DNA from: Candidatus Hydrogenedentota bacterium
GTDB lineage: Bacteria > Hydrogenedentota > Hydrogenedentia > Hydrogenedentales > JAGMZX01
DNA length: 38,272 bases
NCBI GenBank assembly: GCA_018005585.1
Contig: JAGMZX010000003.1
Coordinates: 1 to 38,272, forward strand
Direction: 5' to 3'
This document shows positions 1 to 9,261 of this stretch, piece after piece. The notes beneath the pieces were generated by a model. It was not told where the DNA came from and made no database searches. It saw only the letters and a list, made by a program, of their open reading frames with translations. The position numbers and the translations under genes are program-made. Position 1 is the first letter of the stretch; every line of letters begins with the position of its first letter.

Positions 1-2
1 CA

Positions 3-950
3 CAGTATGTCCAGTTGCAGCGAGAGTACTTCAATGTGGGGCTGTCGTTTGAACTGTTCCTCCGCGCCTTTGGCGAACTGGATATCCTGCACGAGGACCA
101 GGTCAAATACGACACGATGGGCGGCTATGACGTGCTGGTGCTGTTCGACGTCGAACTGCTTCCGCGCAAGGTGGCCGAGCACATTGCGGGCTTTGCGGCC
201 CGCGGCGGCGTCGTCATCGCCGACTGCCTCCCGCAGCTCGACGAGAACCGCCGGCCGCTGGACGTTCTCGGGAGAACCTTTGGCGTCGAAAAGGGCGCAA
301 CCGGCCGTATTCCCCGCACTGGGAGCTGGGTGCCGTATCGGGACATGCCGCCAGAGTGGTTTTCCCGCCCCGGGAACGCGCCCGATGAGACGGTTTTCGA
401 AACCGATGTCTTCAGGTCAGACAGCTGGACCGCAGATCCCGCGCAAGGCATGGGCGATTTCCTTGTTGTCAGTCCGCGTGAGAATTCCGTGACGGACGGC
501 GAGGTCCTGGCGCGGCTGGAATCCGGGCGGCCCGCCGTGATACGGCGCGCGGTGGGAAAAGGCTGGGCGTATCTCTTGGGATTCTGCACGCAAGACACGT
601 ATTTCAATACCTGGCGGGATGAGAATACGGCACACCGCGAATCGTTGCGCGCGCTCTTTTCGGAATTGACCCGTGCTGCGGGCATACGCCCCCATGTCCG
701 TTCGGCCAACCCCGATATTGAGGCATCGATCCGGGCCAACGAGAAGGAAGGTTTTCTGTTCGTGATCAATCATGAGGCGGCCGACCCGGAAACCTGCGTC
801 GAACTGCGGGATCTCGCGTTTCCGATAGGCAGACTCGTCAATCTGGACGATGACGTCGATTGCCCGGCCGTACCCTTGCCGGATGGCCTGCGCATCGATG
901 TCACTATCCCGCTCGGAGAAGCGCGTTTGTTTCACGTGCTGCCCGGATAG
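3..950 (+). CDS. C-terminal part of a glycosidase-like protein with a GH42-type trimerisation domain (5' end outside window)
   Basis: The frame is open to the left edge, so this is the 3' part of a longer gene; a TTG near position 15 could serve as a start but is probably internal. The visible part begins with an alpha/beta domain whose strand-turn motifs (YDVLVLFDVELLP, then FAARGGVVIADC) resemble the GATase-like trimerisation domain of GH42 beta-galactosidases. A strand-rich tail follows, with FLFVINHEA, as in the C-terminal domain of those enzymes. The catalytic barrel is not visible, so no substrate can be given. The next gene downstream has the same kind of domain, which suggests a small glycan-utilisation cluster. 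The domain type is reasonably supported; the enzymatic function is inferred. Confidence 0.6.
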   Translation, partial: QYVQLQREYFNVGLSFELFLRAFGELDILHEDQVKYDTMGGYDVLVLFDVELLPRKVAEHIAGFAARGGVVIADCLPQLDENRRPLDVLGRTFGVEKGATGRIPRTGSWVPYRDMPPEWFSRPGNAPDETVFETDVFRSDSWTADPAQGMGDFLVVSPRENSVTDGEVLARLESGRPAVIRRAVGKGWAYLLGFCTQDTYFNTWRDENTAHRESLRALFSELTRAAGIRPHVRSANPDIEASIRANEKEGFLFVINHEAADPETCVELRDLAFPIGRLVNLDDDVDCPAVPLPDGLRIDVTIPLGEARLFHVLPG

Positions 951-1097
951 AACAGGTCAGCCGACGACTCTCAGCCGACAAGTCCGTTTTTGTTGTTGTG
1001 CCCTGCTTCTCGCCGTTGACCCGGTCTTGAAAACCGCGTCATGCGCCATTCATCATGTCTGGCAGAAACCTTCGTGCCGCGGGCGGGGAGAGAAGAA

Positions 1098-3581
1098 ATG
1101 ACGGGCGCAATGCTTTGTTGGGTGGCCGCAGCGATGCTGGGGTTGGGCCAGACGGAAACGCACTTCGAAGGGGCCCGGCACGTCTACGAACGCGGCCGGC
1201 CCTGCGAACTGCGTCTGAACGCAGCCGATGGCGCGCGCATGCGGTGCGACGTGTCGGGGTACTTTCCTCAGGACCTCGTGGCGTCAGGCGGCGGCGTCGC
1301 CTTTGCGATAGACACGGGCCAGTTGCGGCCCGGAGACTATCTAGTCCGCGCGCGCATCGAAAAGGACGGCCAGACTCCCGAAACGCTCGAGTTTCCGCTG
1401 ACGATCGCGCCGCCGCACGACGCGGAGCGCATGCCCGTCTGGCGTTGGGGCGGCGGATACTCGGACGCGCCGTGGTGGACGCGCCGGGGCTTCACCGGGG
1501 CGTTTATCGGTATCGACGCGCCGCTGGAAACGGAGGACTCGCCCGCGTTCCGGAACATGCGCGCCGCGCTCGAAATGGCGGCGCGCTACGATTTCGAACT
1601 TGGATTCTATTTTCACCCGCTCATGTCCAAGCGGCTCATCAGCGAAGCGCCGGAAACACGCTGCCTCCTCCCGGACGGCGCCCGGGACCCAGACACCCCC
1701 TATCCGCTCGAGCCGAAGGTAATGGACTACGCACAGAGGGTGGCGGAATCGTGGATAGCCGCGTTCACGGATTACCCCGGACTTCGCCACGTCATGCTGA
1801 ACTCTGAAATTCAGACGCCGTTCTGTCTTAACGATGCGGCGGTGCGCCTGGCCCAGGACGAACTGGGCATCAGCCTCAAGGAAATAGTCGTGAGCAAGTG
1901 GGGCCCGCGTGAAGCCGCGCCGGACGAGGTCCAGAACGGCATTATCGAGGACACGAACGCCCGTTACCGGCTTTTGCAGTGGTGGTGGCGGCGCGGTCAT
2001 GGTACCGCGCCGGTAAACGAGGCGATGCACGCAATAGTGAAGGCGCACAATCCCGATCTTATCACATGGCATGAACCATACCGGCTCGCGCCCGTGCGCG
2101 GCTCCCACAAGGGCCTCGATTGCATCGCGACGTGGACCTACGGCTATCCCGATCTCAAGCGGCTGTGCTACACCACCTATTTGCAGGCGGCGGCGCGGCC
2201 GGAACAGCAATTAGTGCAGCAGGACATCACGCTGTTCGTCTATGGCCGCTACGTCATGCCCATCGACGCCACCACGGCGGATCTGTCGCGCGATTTCGCC
2301 GGAAAGGACCCTTATTTCACGGCAAGTCCGGACTACGCGCGTGAAGCGCTCTGGCTCGTGCTCTCGCAGCGGCCCGATATCCTCTGCTTTTACTCCGCCG
2401 GCGCGCTTTCGCCCGATAACCCGGCCAATGACCCCTACTACGCGTCGCCGGAGACCTTCGACGCCATCGGTCAGACCTGCGAAGAGGTCGTGAAACCCTA
2501 CGGTCCGGCCATCCGCAAGTGCCGGCGGACGGCGCCCGCCGTCGCGGTTCTGATGTCGGCGGCCTCCACGTGGTTTCCGGATAGCCCGCGCCTGCCCGGC
2601 TATCCCAATGAGCAGACGCTGCCCTATGCGACGCTACTGATGATGAACCACGTTCCGTTCGACGCGCTGCTCGACGAGGACATTACCGAGGGCGCTCTGG
2701 ACCGCTACGCCGTGCTTGTGATGCCAAAGGCGGACACGCTGACGCGCGGCATGTACGAGCAGATCACGGCCTTCGTCGAGCGAGGCGGCAAAGTCATCGC
2801 TGACGCTTCGCTCCGCGCAACGATTCCCAACGCGCGAATCACCAAGTTCGACTTCACACACCAATTGCGCATGGACGGCACGCGCCTCGCCAGCGGCGAT
2901 GCGGTCACCGCCGAGGAAGACCGCGCGATCATGGAAGGCTATGCAAGGGAACTCGCGCCCTTGCTCGAGGACGTGTCGCGGCCTTGTGCCGCTGCAACAC
3001 CGCGGGTGCTGACGAACACGCTGGAAGGCGGCCTTGCCCGTTACCACTTCTTCATCAACGACGACCGCACCTACGGCCCGCGCTTCGGCCAGTGGAAGCT
3101 GCATTTTGAGCTCGGGGCGCCTCAGACCGCGGAGGTTCATGTCGTGCTCGATGGTTGCCCCGCGCTTTATGACGTATTGCGCCGCGCTGCAATCGCCTAT
3201 CGCACCGAAAACGGCGCGGCGTTCTTCCCCATTCGTCTGACTGCCGCGCGAGGCAAGATCATCGCGGCGCTACCGGAACCGATCAACCGCATCGTGGTTG
3301 AAGCGCCGTCCCATGCGAAGCGCGGCGATACTGTAACGATCACGTGCCAGGTGTTGGGCGACTCCGGGAACCCCATTCCGGCCGTATTGCCTCTGCAAAT
3401 TGAAGTGCGCGACGCCGTGGGTCGGCGGATGGACCAGGCTTCGTTTGTGGCCGCGGAGAATGGCGTCCGCGAAACTTGTTTCACGCTTGCGCAGAACGAC
3501 GCGGCTGGAACGTGGCGCGTCGAAGCGACGGACCTCATCGCGGGCAAGGTTGAGACGGCCTCCTTCGAGGTCCTTCCCTGA
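1098..3581 (+). CDS. Secreted glycoside hydrolase-like protein with trimerisation/GATase-like and C-terminal Ig-like domains
   Basis: 827 residues. I chose the ATG at 1098 because it follows GGGGAGAGAAG and opens a signal peptide (MTGAMLCWVAAAMLGLGQTE); the frame is open further upstream, but that part looks non-coding. After an N-terminal beta domain (about 20-130) comes a barrel-like region with two acidic residues in suitable settings, E237 in LNSEIQ and E326 in WHEPYR, 89 residues apart. They are candidate acid/base and nucleophile, but I cannot prove it. Residues about 490-620 form a GATase-like domain (YAVLVMPKADTLT, VERGGKVIADASLR) as in GH42-type enzymes, and the last about 95 residues look like an Ig/macroglobulin-type beta sandwich. 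It is probably an exported polysaccharide-degrading enzyme, or a catalytically dead relative. Substrate unknown. Confidence 0.65.
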   Translation: MTGAMLCWVAAAMLGLGQTETHFEGARHVYERGRPCELRLNAADGARMRCDVSGYFPQDLVASGGGVAFAIDTGQLRPGDYLVRARIEKDGQTPETLEFPLTIAPPHDAERMPVWRWGGGYSDAPWWTRRGFTGAFIGIDAPLETEDSPAFRNMRAALEMAARYDFELGFYFHPLMSKRLISEAPETRCLLPDGARDPDTPYPLEPKVMDYAQRVAESWIAAFTDYPGLRHVMLNSEIQTPFCLNDAAVRLAQDELGISLKEIVVSKWGPREAAPDEVQNGIIEDTNARYRLLQWWWRRGHGTAPVNEAMHAIVKAHNPDLITWHEPYRLAPVRGSHKGLDCIATWTYGYPDLKRLCYTTYLQAAARPEQQLVQQDITLFVYGRYVMPIDATTADLSRDFAGKDPYFTASPDYAREALWLVLSQRPDILCFYSAGALSPDNPANDPYYASPETFDAIGQTCEEVVKPYGPAIRKCRRTAPAVAVLMSAASTWFPDSPRLPGYPNEQTLPYATLLMMNHVPFDALLDEDITEGALDRYAVLVMPKADTLTRGMYEQITAFVERGGKVIADASLRATIPNARITKFDFTHQLRMDGTRLASGDAVTAEEDRAIMEGYARELAPLLEDVSRPCAAATPRVLTNTLEGGLARYHFFINDDRTYGPRFGQWKLHFELGAPQTAEVHVVLDGCPALYDVLRRAAIAYRTENGAAFFPIRLTAARGKIIAALPEPINRIVVEAPSHAKRGDTVTITCQVLGDSGNPIPAVLPLQIEVRDAVGRRMDQASFVAAENGVRETCFTLAQNDAAGTWRVEATDLIAGKVETASFEVLP

Positions 3582-3696
3582 CGCCGTGCGATAAAGTCGG
3601 CGCGCCCTGCACTGTCAGAGGACACCGGAGCAAGACGGTCATTATCACTCGCGCGGACTGCGCGAATCAGCGGCGTCGCCCGCGGGGGTACGGTCT

Positions 3697-4713
3697 ATGC
3701 AAAAAAGAAGCGCCATGAGACTGGTGCTGGAAGGCCGGGTTCCTCCGTATGTCCCGTGGTCGTTCAAGTTCACACAGGAAGCCGCCACACTGCTCGCCGC
3801 GCATCTCGGCGCCGCCGACCTCGAAACGGCAGTGGACAATCACATCCTCCGCCTCGGCAGCGATGTGGGCTTCTTTGAGCGAACGGGTCCCCACCGGTAC
3901 CGGGATGTCTTCGGTGTGGAATGGGACCGGTCCGTCGACAAGGACATCGGCATTGTCGTGGGTCAGGCGCTGCCCCGGCCCACGCTGGAAGGCTACCTCT
4001 TCCCCGACCCGCTTGACTGGCGGTTCTTCGCGGACATGGAGCGCCGAATTGCGGCGGCGCCGGATCGCTTCCGTGTTTTCGAAATCGGTTTTTCGCTTTT
4101 TGAGCGGGCGTGGACCCTGCGGGGCATGGACACGCTCATGACGGATTTCCTTGAGCATCCCGGCTTCGTGCACGAGTTGCTTGGGCGCATCGCGGACTAC
4201 AACATCGCCCAGGCGCGGAAGGCGATGACGCACGAAATCGATGGCGTGTATTTCGGGGACGACTGGGGGCATCAGCGCGGCCTGATCTTGGGACCCGGCA
4301 TCTGGCGCGAGTTTATCCTGCCTCAGTTGCGGCGCATGTATGGTGTGGTGCGGGACGCCGGCAAGTATGTTTTCATGCACTCCTGCGGCGACGTCGACGA
4401 ACTCTTTGACGACCTCATCGATGCCGGTTTGAACTGTTTTAATCCGTTTCAGCCGGAAGTGATGGACGTCCACGCCCTGCTCGATCGGTACCGCGGCCGG
4501 CTGACGTTCTTCGGGGGCCTTTCCATGCAACGCACGCTTCCTTTCGGCACGGTGGAAGAAGTGCGCGCCGAATCGCGGCGGCTATTGCAGCACGGCGCCG
4601 CGGGAAGCTACGTCTTTTCGCCGTCCCACGCGGTAGAGGGCGATACCCCACTGGCGAACCTGCTGGCATTCATCGATGAAGCCAAGAGCCAGGAAGGCTG
4701 GAAGAGGCGGTGA
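3697..4713 (+). CDS. Uroporphyrinogen decarboxylase (URO-D) family protein, probably methyltransferase-type
   Basis: 338 residues, the usual length of the URO-D family. Family signs are the N-terminal [14 protein letters not shown], the central [14 protein letters not shown] and [21 protein letters not shown], and the C-terminal [17 protein letters not shown] and [20 protein letters not shown]. The HSCGD segment is where cobamide-dependent methyltransferases of the MtaA/CmuA branch carry zinc ligands. Since the neighbours are catabolic and no haem genes are nearby, a demethylase or other C1-transfer role is more likely than haem synthesis; that is an inference. No signal peptide, so cytoplasmic. 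The start ATG at 3697 follows a GGGGGTACGG stretch; an ATG six codons later is the alternative. A paralogue lies at the right end of the window. Confidence 0.8.
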   Translation: MQKRSAMRLVLEGRVPPYVPWSFKFTQEAATLLAAHLGAADLETAVDNHILRLGSDVGFFERTGPHRYRDVFGVEWDRSVDKDIGIVVGQALPRPTLEGYLFPDPLDWRFFADMERRIAAAPDRFRVFEIGFSLFERAWTLRGMDTLMTDFLEHPGFVHELLGRIADYNIAQARKAMTHEIDGVYFGDDWGHQRGLILGPGIWREFILPQLRRMYGVVRDAGKYVFMHSCGDVDELFDDLIDAGLNCFNPFQPEVMDVHALLDRYRGRLTFFGGLSMQRTLPFGTVEEVRAESRRLLQHGAAGSYVFSPSHAVEGDTPLANLLAFIDEAKSQEGWKRR

Positions 4714-4837
4714 GAGGTCAAGGGGACGAGCGCAAACACGAACAGAGGTAGAAGGACCTCGGCACGAAACAGTCTTCAAGCGCCAGGACGATGCCGGTCC
4801 GTCCGGTTATTCTCTTCTTGTGTGGCCGTGAACGGAA

Positions 4838-4862
4838 GGCAACACTTGGGCTTGGTGTTGCC
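4838..4862 (-). terminator. Hairpin downstream of the secreted SGNH protein gene
   Basis: A perfect 8-bp stem (GGCAACAC / GTGTTGCC) with a 9-nt loop lies 25 bp past the stop codon of the reverse-strand gene. A second GC-rich inverted repeat (CGCCGC / GCGGCG) sits between the stop and this hairpin. The run of T after the stem is poor, so this may be a weak intrinsic terminator or a 3'-end stabilising hairpin. It also faces the end of the forward URO-D gene, so it could act in both directions. Confidence 0.4.
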
Positions 4863-4886
4863 CGCCGCCGTGGCGGCGCGTTTCGG

Positions 4887-7499
4887 CTATTTCCTGTGCA
4901 AGACCCGTGCGGTGAAGGTAGCGGCAAGGAGACCGCACAAGACGGCCAGACCCGCGGCGCTGCTCACCGGCAGGAACGGGACCACGGTGACCACGGCCAC
5001 GAACTCCGCGTCCGCCTTGCTCCCGTCGTCATAGGCGCAGCGGTAGACGCCGGAATCGCCCTCCTCGAGCATTACAATGCGCAAGGCGCGCCCCGTGGCA
5101 CCGGTTATGCGTCCGTCTCCCGCTGGGATAGGCAGGTCGTTGCGCGTCCACACGAACGTGCTGTCGGGCGCGACCGGGCAGGGCACGTACAAGCACATGT
5201 TTTCACCGGTCTCATACTGCCCGGTGTAGGACCGGTGGCAGTCCGGAACCTGTCCGCAATCTTCCCCCTCCCCCTCCCCCTCGCCTTCCCCCTCGCCTTC
5301 CCCTTCAGAGGGCGTAATGAGGGCGCTGAGCAGTTCCGCTTCCGTAAGCGCGCCGTTGCTGTTCACGTCGAAGAGGTTCAACAGTGCCTGCGAGAAGCCC
5401 AGTGGGCGCCGTTTCGCTTCCGTGAGCGTCAGGTCGCCGCTCACATCGCCGTCCAGCGATGCAAACTCGTCCAGCAGATGTGCGGCGACTGCGGACTTGA
5501 CCTCGGCCTTGCTCAATTCGCCGTCGTCATCCAGGTCCAGGGCGTCGTGGACCGCTTCGGCGAGGCTCGGCATCTTTTCCTGCGCTTCCGCGAGTGTCAG
5601 CGCCCCGTCGCTGTTCGCATCGTACATATCGAAGTCCCACAGCAACTCCTCGGGCACGTATTCGGGGTTTCCGGGCACGCTGCCGGGGTCCAGCGCCGCC
5701 GTGAGATAACTCTCTTTTTGGCCTGCCCGCGCGCACCCGTGATATTCGGTGCGGTTGCGGAATCCGTCCGCATCGGCATCCCCATACCAGGAGAAGAACT
5801 GCTCCGGCCGCTGGTAGTTGAACATGTTCGGCGGCGTAATATCCACGGGGAAGTCATCCTGACCCGCGATGAACGAGAGCAACAGCACGGGCAACAACAC
5901 GGAATCGATGTCGCCCAGCGTCATGAACCCGGCCATGACCGTATCCATGCCGGGCAGGACCTGCGCGGCGAGCCCGTTCTCACCGCCAAGGTCCGTTTGC
6001 ATCTGCGCGAGGTTATAGGTCCAGTAGTTCACGGCCGCGTCATGCGAAATGCCGCCGCGGGAAGTGAAGTCGATTGCCGGATTGTCGAGACAAGCCTTAA
6101 TCAATCCGAACTCGCAGCTTTCGAGCATCGTATTGCCGCGAATGACCAGGTCCTGGAGATCAATATCGCCGCCGTTCGCGTCGCACAACGCCGGATGAAA
6201 ACTGAAGCCGCCCAGTTCCTCCAGGTAAGGCGTCGAAACGAGGTCCAGAAAGCTGAGCGCGCCGTCAAAATCATCGTCGGCGGGATCCAGGATCGGCTCA
6301 TAGGCGAACGGGCCATTGTGCGTGAAGTCGCCGTTGCCAAATCCCGCGCCCGTGCCCGGCCCGCCCAGCGGATGCCCGTCGCCGTCGGCGATGGTGTCAT
6401 TGTCGATCAGGCTCAAATGCGTCGTTTCCGGCGCCGATGCGGCCGTCACGGTCACGGAATACACGGCGCCGGAGCCCGATACGTTCAAAACGGCCAGGGC
6501 CGGGCCGCCTTCTCCCTCGGCCGCGAGGAAATCACTCGCGTCCACCCCCGTCACCGGCTGGCTGAACGTTACTTGAAAGATCATCTCTCCCGCCTTTCCC
6601 GATGCGGGCGTCATCTCGACCGCGCGCGGCCAGGAGAGCCATTCGGCGACAAATTCGTCCAGGCAGCGGCGCACTATCAAATCGTAGCCGTCCTCCGTGA
6701 GGTGAATGTCCCCATCGATGAGGGCTTCGGCGGGGACGAGGTACCGGGGATCGCCCCCCGGCCAGGGGTCGTAGCCCGGGTAATCGCCGGGATACGGCAC
6801 TGTGAACGGTGGCAACGCGGGCAGCGTGCCGCCCAGTCCGTCCGGCACCTCCGGGACACCGTAGTGATACTGCATCAAACCGAAATTTTGAATGTAGAAG
6901 ACCCGGTCACGCGTCTCCGCGACCGCGCGTTTATGCAATTCCAGACGCGTAAAGGCGCGCTGGCCCGCCTCAATTGAGCAGTCATCTCTCTGCCGTCCAC
7001 TATACGTGTAGCCGTAAATGACGATTTTGATGTCGGGGCGTATGGCGAGCACAAAATCCGCCACCTGCGCCACGTTCGCCTCGATAGCCTCAAAAAGGGC
7101 CTCTTCCTGCGCCAGCGTCATGGAGGGCACCCATCTCGGAAGACCGTCCATCCCGCGCAAGAAATCATTGCCCCCCAGGCTGATGGCCACCACGTCCAGC
7201 GTGGGATGGTTCAGGAGTTCCTGTTCGACCAGCGGCAGGCCAGTCACGACGTAATCATCTGTCGTGGCGCCCATAATCGCTGTGCGGTAGCCCACCTGCC
7301 GGTAATGCTCCAGACCGGGATAATCCTGCAGGGCCTTATCGAAGGACTTCAGAGCCTGTGGAAAGCCCGCCCAACTGTCGCCTACCAATAATATGCGCGG
7401 GATGGGCGCGCCAGGCACATAACCTTCGGCAGCGGCAAGCGGGGGGACCAAGGCCAGTGAAGTGCCGAGAAGGACCAGACACGTGAACCGCGAACGCAT
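4887..7499 (-). CDS. Secreted SGNH/GDSL hydrolase with beta-sandwich, EF-hand, Gly-Glu linker, Ig-like domain and C-terminal membrane tail
   Basis: 870 residues; ATG with a perfect AAGGAGG 7 nt upstream. A signal peptide (1-25) is followed by an SGNH hydrolase domain: block I LLVGDSWAGF (Ser42), block III SLGGNDF (Gly110, Asn111) and block V GDIHLTEDGY (His266). Residues about 290-390 form an Ig-like/Calx-like sandwich (VTFSQPVTGVDASDF). Residues about 620-760 hold at least four EF-hand-like loops such as DANSDGALTLAE, DLDDDGELSKAE and DVNSNGALTEAE, so calcium binding is likely. A Gly-Glu repeat links to an Ig-like domain with paired cysteines and a WTRNDLPI core. The protein ends in Pro, a hydrophobic segment and a basic tail (ARVLHRK), resembling a C-terminal sorting signal. 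Probably an envelope-attached esterase or carbohydrate deacetylase; substrate unknown. Confidence 0.8.
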   Translation of the reverse strand: MRSRFTCLVLLGTSLALVPPLAAAEGYVPGAPIPRILLVGDSWAGFPQALKSFDKALQDYPGLEHYRQVGYRTAIMGATTDDYVVTGLPLVEQELLNHPTLDVVAISLGGNDFLRGMDGLPRWVPSMTLAQEEALFEAIEANVAQVADFVLAIRPDIKIVIYGYTYSGRQRDDCSIEAGQRAFTRLELHKRAVAETRDRVFYIQNFGLMQYHYGVPEVPDGLGGTLPALPPFTVPYPGDYPGYDPWPGGDPRYLVPAEALIDGDIHLTEDGYDLIVRRCLDEFVAEWLSWPRAVEMTPASGKAGEMIFQVTFSQPVTGVDASDFLAAEGEGGPALAVLNVSGSGAVYSVTVTAASAPETTHLSLIDNDTIADGDGHPLGGPGTGAGFGNGDFTHNGPFAYEPILDPADDDFDGALSFLDLVSTPYLEELGGFSFHPALCDANGGDIDLQDLVIRGNTMLESCEFGLIKACLDNPAIDFTSRGGISHDAAVNYWTYNLAQMQTDLGGENGLAAQVLPGMDTVMAGFMTLGDIDSVLLPVLLLSFIAGQDDFPVDITPPNMFNYQRPEQFFSWYGDADADGFRNRTEYHGCARAGQKESYLTAALDPGSVPGNPEYVPEELLWDFDMYDANSDGALTLAEAQEKMPSLAEAVHDALDLDDDGELSKAEVKSAVAAHLLDEFASLDGDVSGDLTLTEAKRRPLGFSQALLNLFDVNSNGALTEAELLSALITPSEGEGEGEGEGEGEGEDCGQVPDCHRSYTGQYETGENMCLYVPCPVAPDSTFVWTRNDLPIPAGDGRITGATGRALRIVMLEEGDSGVYRCAYDDGSKADAEFVAVVTVVPFLPVSSAAGLAVLCGLLAATFTARVLHRK
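5262..5306 (-). repeat. Hexanucleotide repeat encoding a (Gly-Glu)n linker
   Basis: An imperfect tandem repeat of GAGGGG/GAGGGC units on the coding strand encodes alternating Gly and Glu between the EF-hand region and the Ig-like domain. The tract is purely purine on one strand and pyrimidine on the other. Such Gly-Glu linkers are common in secreted proteins of this kind of bacterium; in-frame changes in unit number would change linker length without breaking the gene. Confidence 0.75.
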
Positions 7500-7555
7500 A
7501 CAAGAACCTCCTTGAAGGCAGATTAGGAGACAGTGTGGCCATTGCTAACGAATTC

Positions 7556-7584
7556 ACTATAACCAGGAAATCCAATGAATTCAA
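7556..7584 (-). promoter_or_regulatory. Sigma-70-like promoter for the SGNH/EF-hand gene
   Basis: On the reverse strand the sequence reads TTGAAT, a 17-bp spacer, then TATAGT. Each hexamer differs from the consensus in one or two positions and the spacing is ideal. Transcription would start near 7549, giving a leader of about 50 nt that contains the AAGGAGG ribosome-binding site. Confidence 0.6.
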
Positions 7585-7780
7585 ACCTCCCTGGGTACAA
7601 TGGGCCGGGTTCACCCCATTTTTTCTTGGCTTGGATGCACGATTTCCAGGCCGCTCGAGATCATACGGTTTTCTGCCAACGAGGGTCCCGACAAGTGCCA
7701 CGTAATGACCTGCGCCCCTTCCTTCGTGGCCTGGTGCGGGGGGGTATCCGCGCGTGGCGAAGACCCGGGCCACGGGGAAT

Positions 7781-7810
7781 TTGACACTGCGATACGCGGC
7801 AGGGCATACT
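7781..7810 (+). promoter_or_regulatory. Sigma-70-like promoter for the DEAD-box helicase, with long leader
   Basis: A perfect TTGACA, an 18-bp spacer and CATACT (4 of 6 matches). If used, transcription starts near 7817 and the helicase mRNA has a leader of roughly 175 nt. Long leaders are typical of cold-induced or self-regulated RNA helicase genes, but I did not find a clear cold-box or riboswitch fold by eye. Confidence 0.5.
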
Positions 7811-7992
7811 ATAGGAAATGTAATCGCCGCTGATGAGTAGCAGGCCGACCTCAGTCTTGTCGTTCTTTCTACGCAGAATCACCTCTCAGTACGGATACTC
7901 ACCTGTGTGTTGTTTCCCACTTGGCCGGTGTGCAGCGGGCAACCCGCGATCCTGACCGAATACCGGCGGAACGTTGTAGGGAAACTATTCTC

Positions 7993-9204
7993 ATGTCGTT
8001 TGAAACTCTGTCTATTGATCCGCGCTGTCTCAAGACGCTGAAGTCACAGCGCATCACCGAACCGACGCCAATTCAGGCGCGGGCCATCCCGCTCGCGCTG
8101 GAAGGGCGCGACCTGGCGGCCGTCGCGCAGACGGGCACGGGCAAGACGCTGGCGTTCGCGCTGCCGTCGCTGGCACGTCTTGCGCAGGCGCCCGCGGGCC
8201 GCAACAGCATGCTCGTGCTCACGCCGACGCGCGAACTGGCCGTGCAGATCCGGACGGTTATCGAGCCGCTGGCGCATTCGATTGGGCTGCGTACGGCGTG
8301 CATTTACGGCGGCGTCGGTTTCGGAGCGCAGGCAGATGCGCTGCGCCGCGGCTGTAACATCATCGTGGCGACACCGGGCCGCCTACTCGACCATATGTCG
8401 CGTGGGGGCGTGAACTTCCGCGATCTGCGCATCCTCGTCCTCGACGAGGCGGACCGCATGCTGGACATGGGGTTTCTGCCGGACATCCGGCGCATCCTCG
8501 CGAAATTGCCCGCCGAGCGGCAGACGCTGATGTTCTCAGCGACCTTCCCTCGCGAGATCGCGCGGCTGGCCGCGGACATGCAGCGCAACGCGGCACGCAT
8601 CGAGGTCGGAGCCATCGCGAAACCCGTCGAGACCGTGCGGCAGCACATATACACGGTGGCGCAAATGGGCAAGACGCCTCTGCTCTCGACGTTGCTGCGC
8701 GGTAATGGCGTGCGCTCCGCTCTGGTGTTTCTGCGCACGAAGCACCGCACGGACCGCGTGGCGCGTTCGCTGCACAAGGAGGGATTCAAGGTGCAGTCGA
8801 TCCACGGAAACCGGTCTCAGAGTCAGCGCCAGCAGGCGCTGGACGGGTTCCGCAAGGGCCGCTACAACGTGCTCGTGGCAACGGACATCGCCGCGCGCGG
8901 GCTGGACATCAAGGGCGTCAGCCACGTCATCAATTACGATGTGCCAAACAACCCCGAAGAGTATATCCACCGTATCGGCCGCACGGCGCGCGCGAGCGAG
9001 ACGGGCGACGCTATCACGTTCGTGAGCCCTGACGAGTGTGTTGCGCTTGGCAACATCGAGAGCGCGCTGGGCGTGAACCTGCCGCGGGTGCAGTGGGAAG
9101 GCGCCGTGCCGGTGGTGTCGGTCTTTCAGAAGGCGAAGGCGCTGCAAGCTCCCGGCCGGAATGGCCAGGCGCAGCGCAAGCGGCGCTTCTTCCGGCGGCG
9201 GTAG
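7993..9204 (+). CDS. rhlE: DEAD-box ATP-dependent RNA helicase, RhlE-like
   Basis: 403 residues starting at the ATG at 7993; the frame is open upstream but the family begins at MSFETLSID. It carries the full motif set: Q motif ITEPTPIQ, Walker A AQTGTGKT (Lys51), PTRELAVQI, TPGRLLDHMSRG, DEAD-type box (LDEADRMLDMGF, Asp151), SAT (FSATFPREI), then in the second RecA domain ALVFLRTKHRTDRV, ATDIAARGLDI and HRIGRTARA. The short basic tail (RKRRFFRRR) is typical of the RhlE branch and would help RNA binding. Role: cytoplasmic unwinding of RNA duplexes in ribosome assembly or mRNA turnover. It is monocistronic, between a divergent and a convergent neighbour. The family is certain; the RhlE subfamily is likely. 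Confidence 0.93.
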   Translation: MSFETLSIDPRCLKTLKSQRITEPTPIQARAIPLALEGRDLAAVAQTGTGKTLAFALPSLARLAQAPAGRNSMLVLTPTRELAVQIRTVIEPLAHSIGLRTACIYGGVGFGAQADALRRGCNIIVATPGRLLDHMSRGGVNFRDLRILVLDEADRMLDMGFLPDIRRILAKLPAERQTLMFSATFPREIARLAADMQRNAARIEVGAIAKPVETVRQHIYTVAQMGKTPLLSTLLRGNGVRSALVFLRTKHRTDRVARSLHKEGFKVQSIHGNRSQSQRQQALDGFRKGRYNVLVATDIAARGLDIKGVSHVINYDVPNNPEEYIHRIGRTARASETGDAITFVSPDECVALGNIESALGVNLPRVQWEGAVPVVSVFQKAKALQAPGRNGQAQRKRRFFRRR

Positions 9205-9238
9205 TCATTCAGAATTGCGCGGACGATACCCCCGTGCC

Positions 9239-9257
9239 GCGCGGCTCTGCGCGCTTT
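9239..9257 (+). terminator. Possible short intrinsic terminator after the helicase gene
   Basis: A 5-bp GC stem (GCGCG / CGCGC) with a 6-nt loop followed by TTT lies about 35 bp after the helicase stop, in the convergent gap to the prepilin gene. The stem is short and the T-run minimal, so this is a weak call. Confidence 0.25.
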
Positions 9258-9261
9258 CTCA

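Larger units (their letters stand above)
7500..7992. other. 493-bp divergent intergenic region
   Basis: This region separates the reverse-strand SGNH gene from the forward DEAD-box helicase gene. I find no convincing protein gene in it; the frames that cross it lack a Shine-Dalgarno and family-like sequence. It holds one good sigma-70-like promoter in each direction (listed separately) and about 180 nt of untranslated leader before the helicase start. The 196 bp between the two promoters shows no recognisable feature. Confidence 0.6.

Noticed and set aside
3697-4713. Haem-pathway uroporphyrinogen decarboxylase (hemE)
   Set aside because: The sequence has the HSCGD segment of methyltransferase-type relatives, a divergent N-terminus and no haem genes nearby.
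4791-6977. Long forward open frame across the SGNH/EF-hand gene
   Set aside because: The reverse strand carries a signal peptide, SGNH blocks and EF-hands with a perfect Shine-Dalgarno; the forward frame has none of these.
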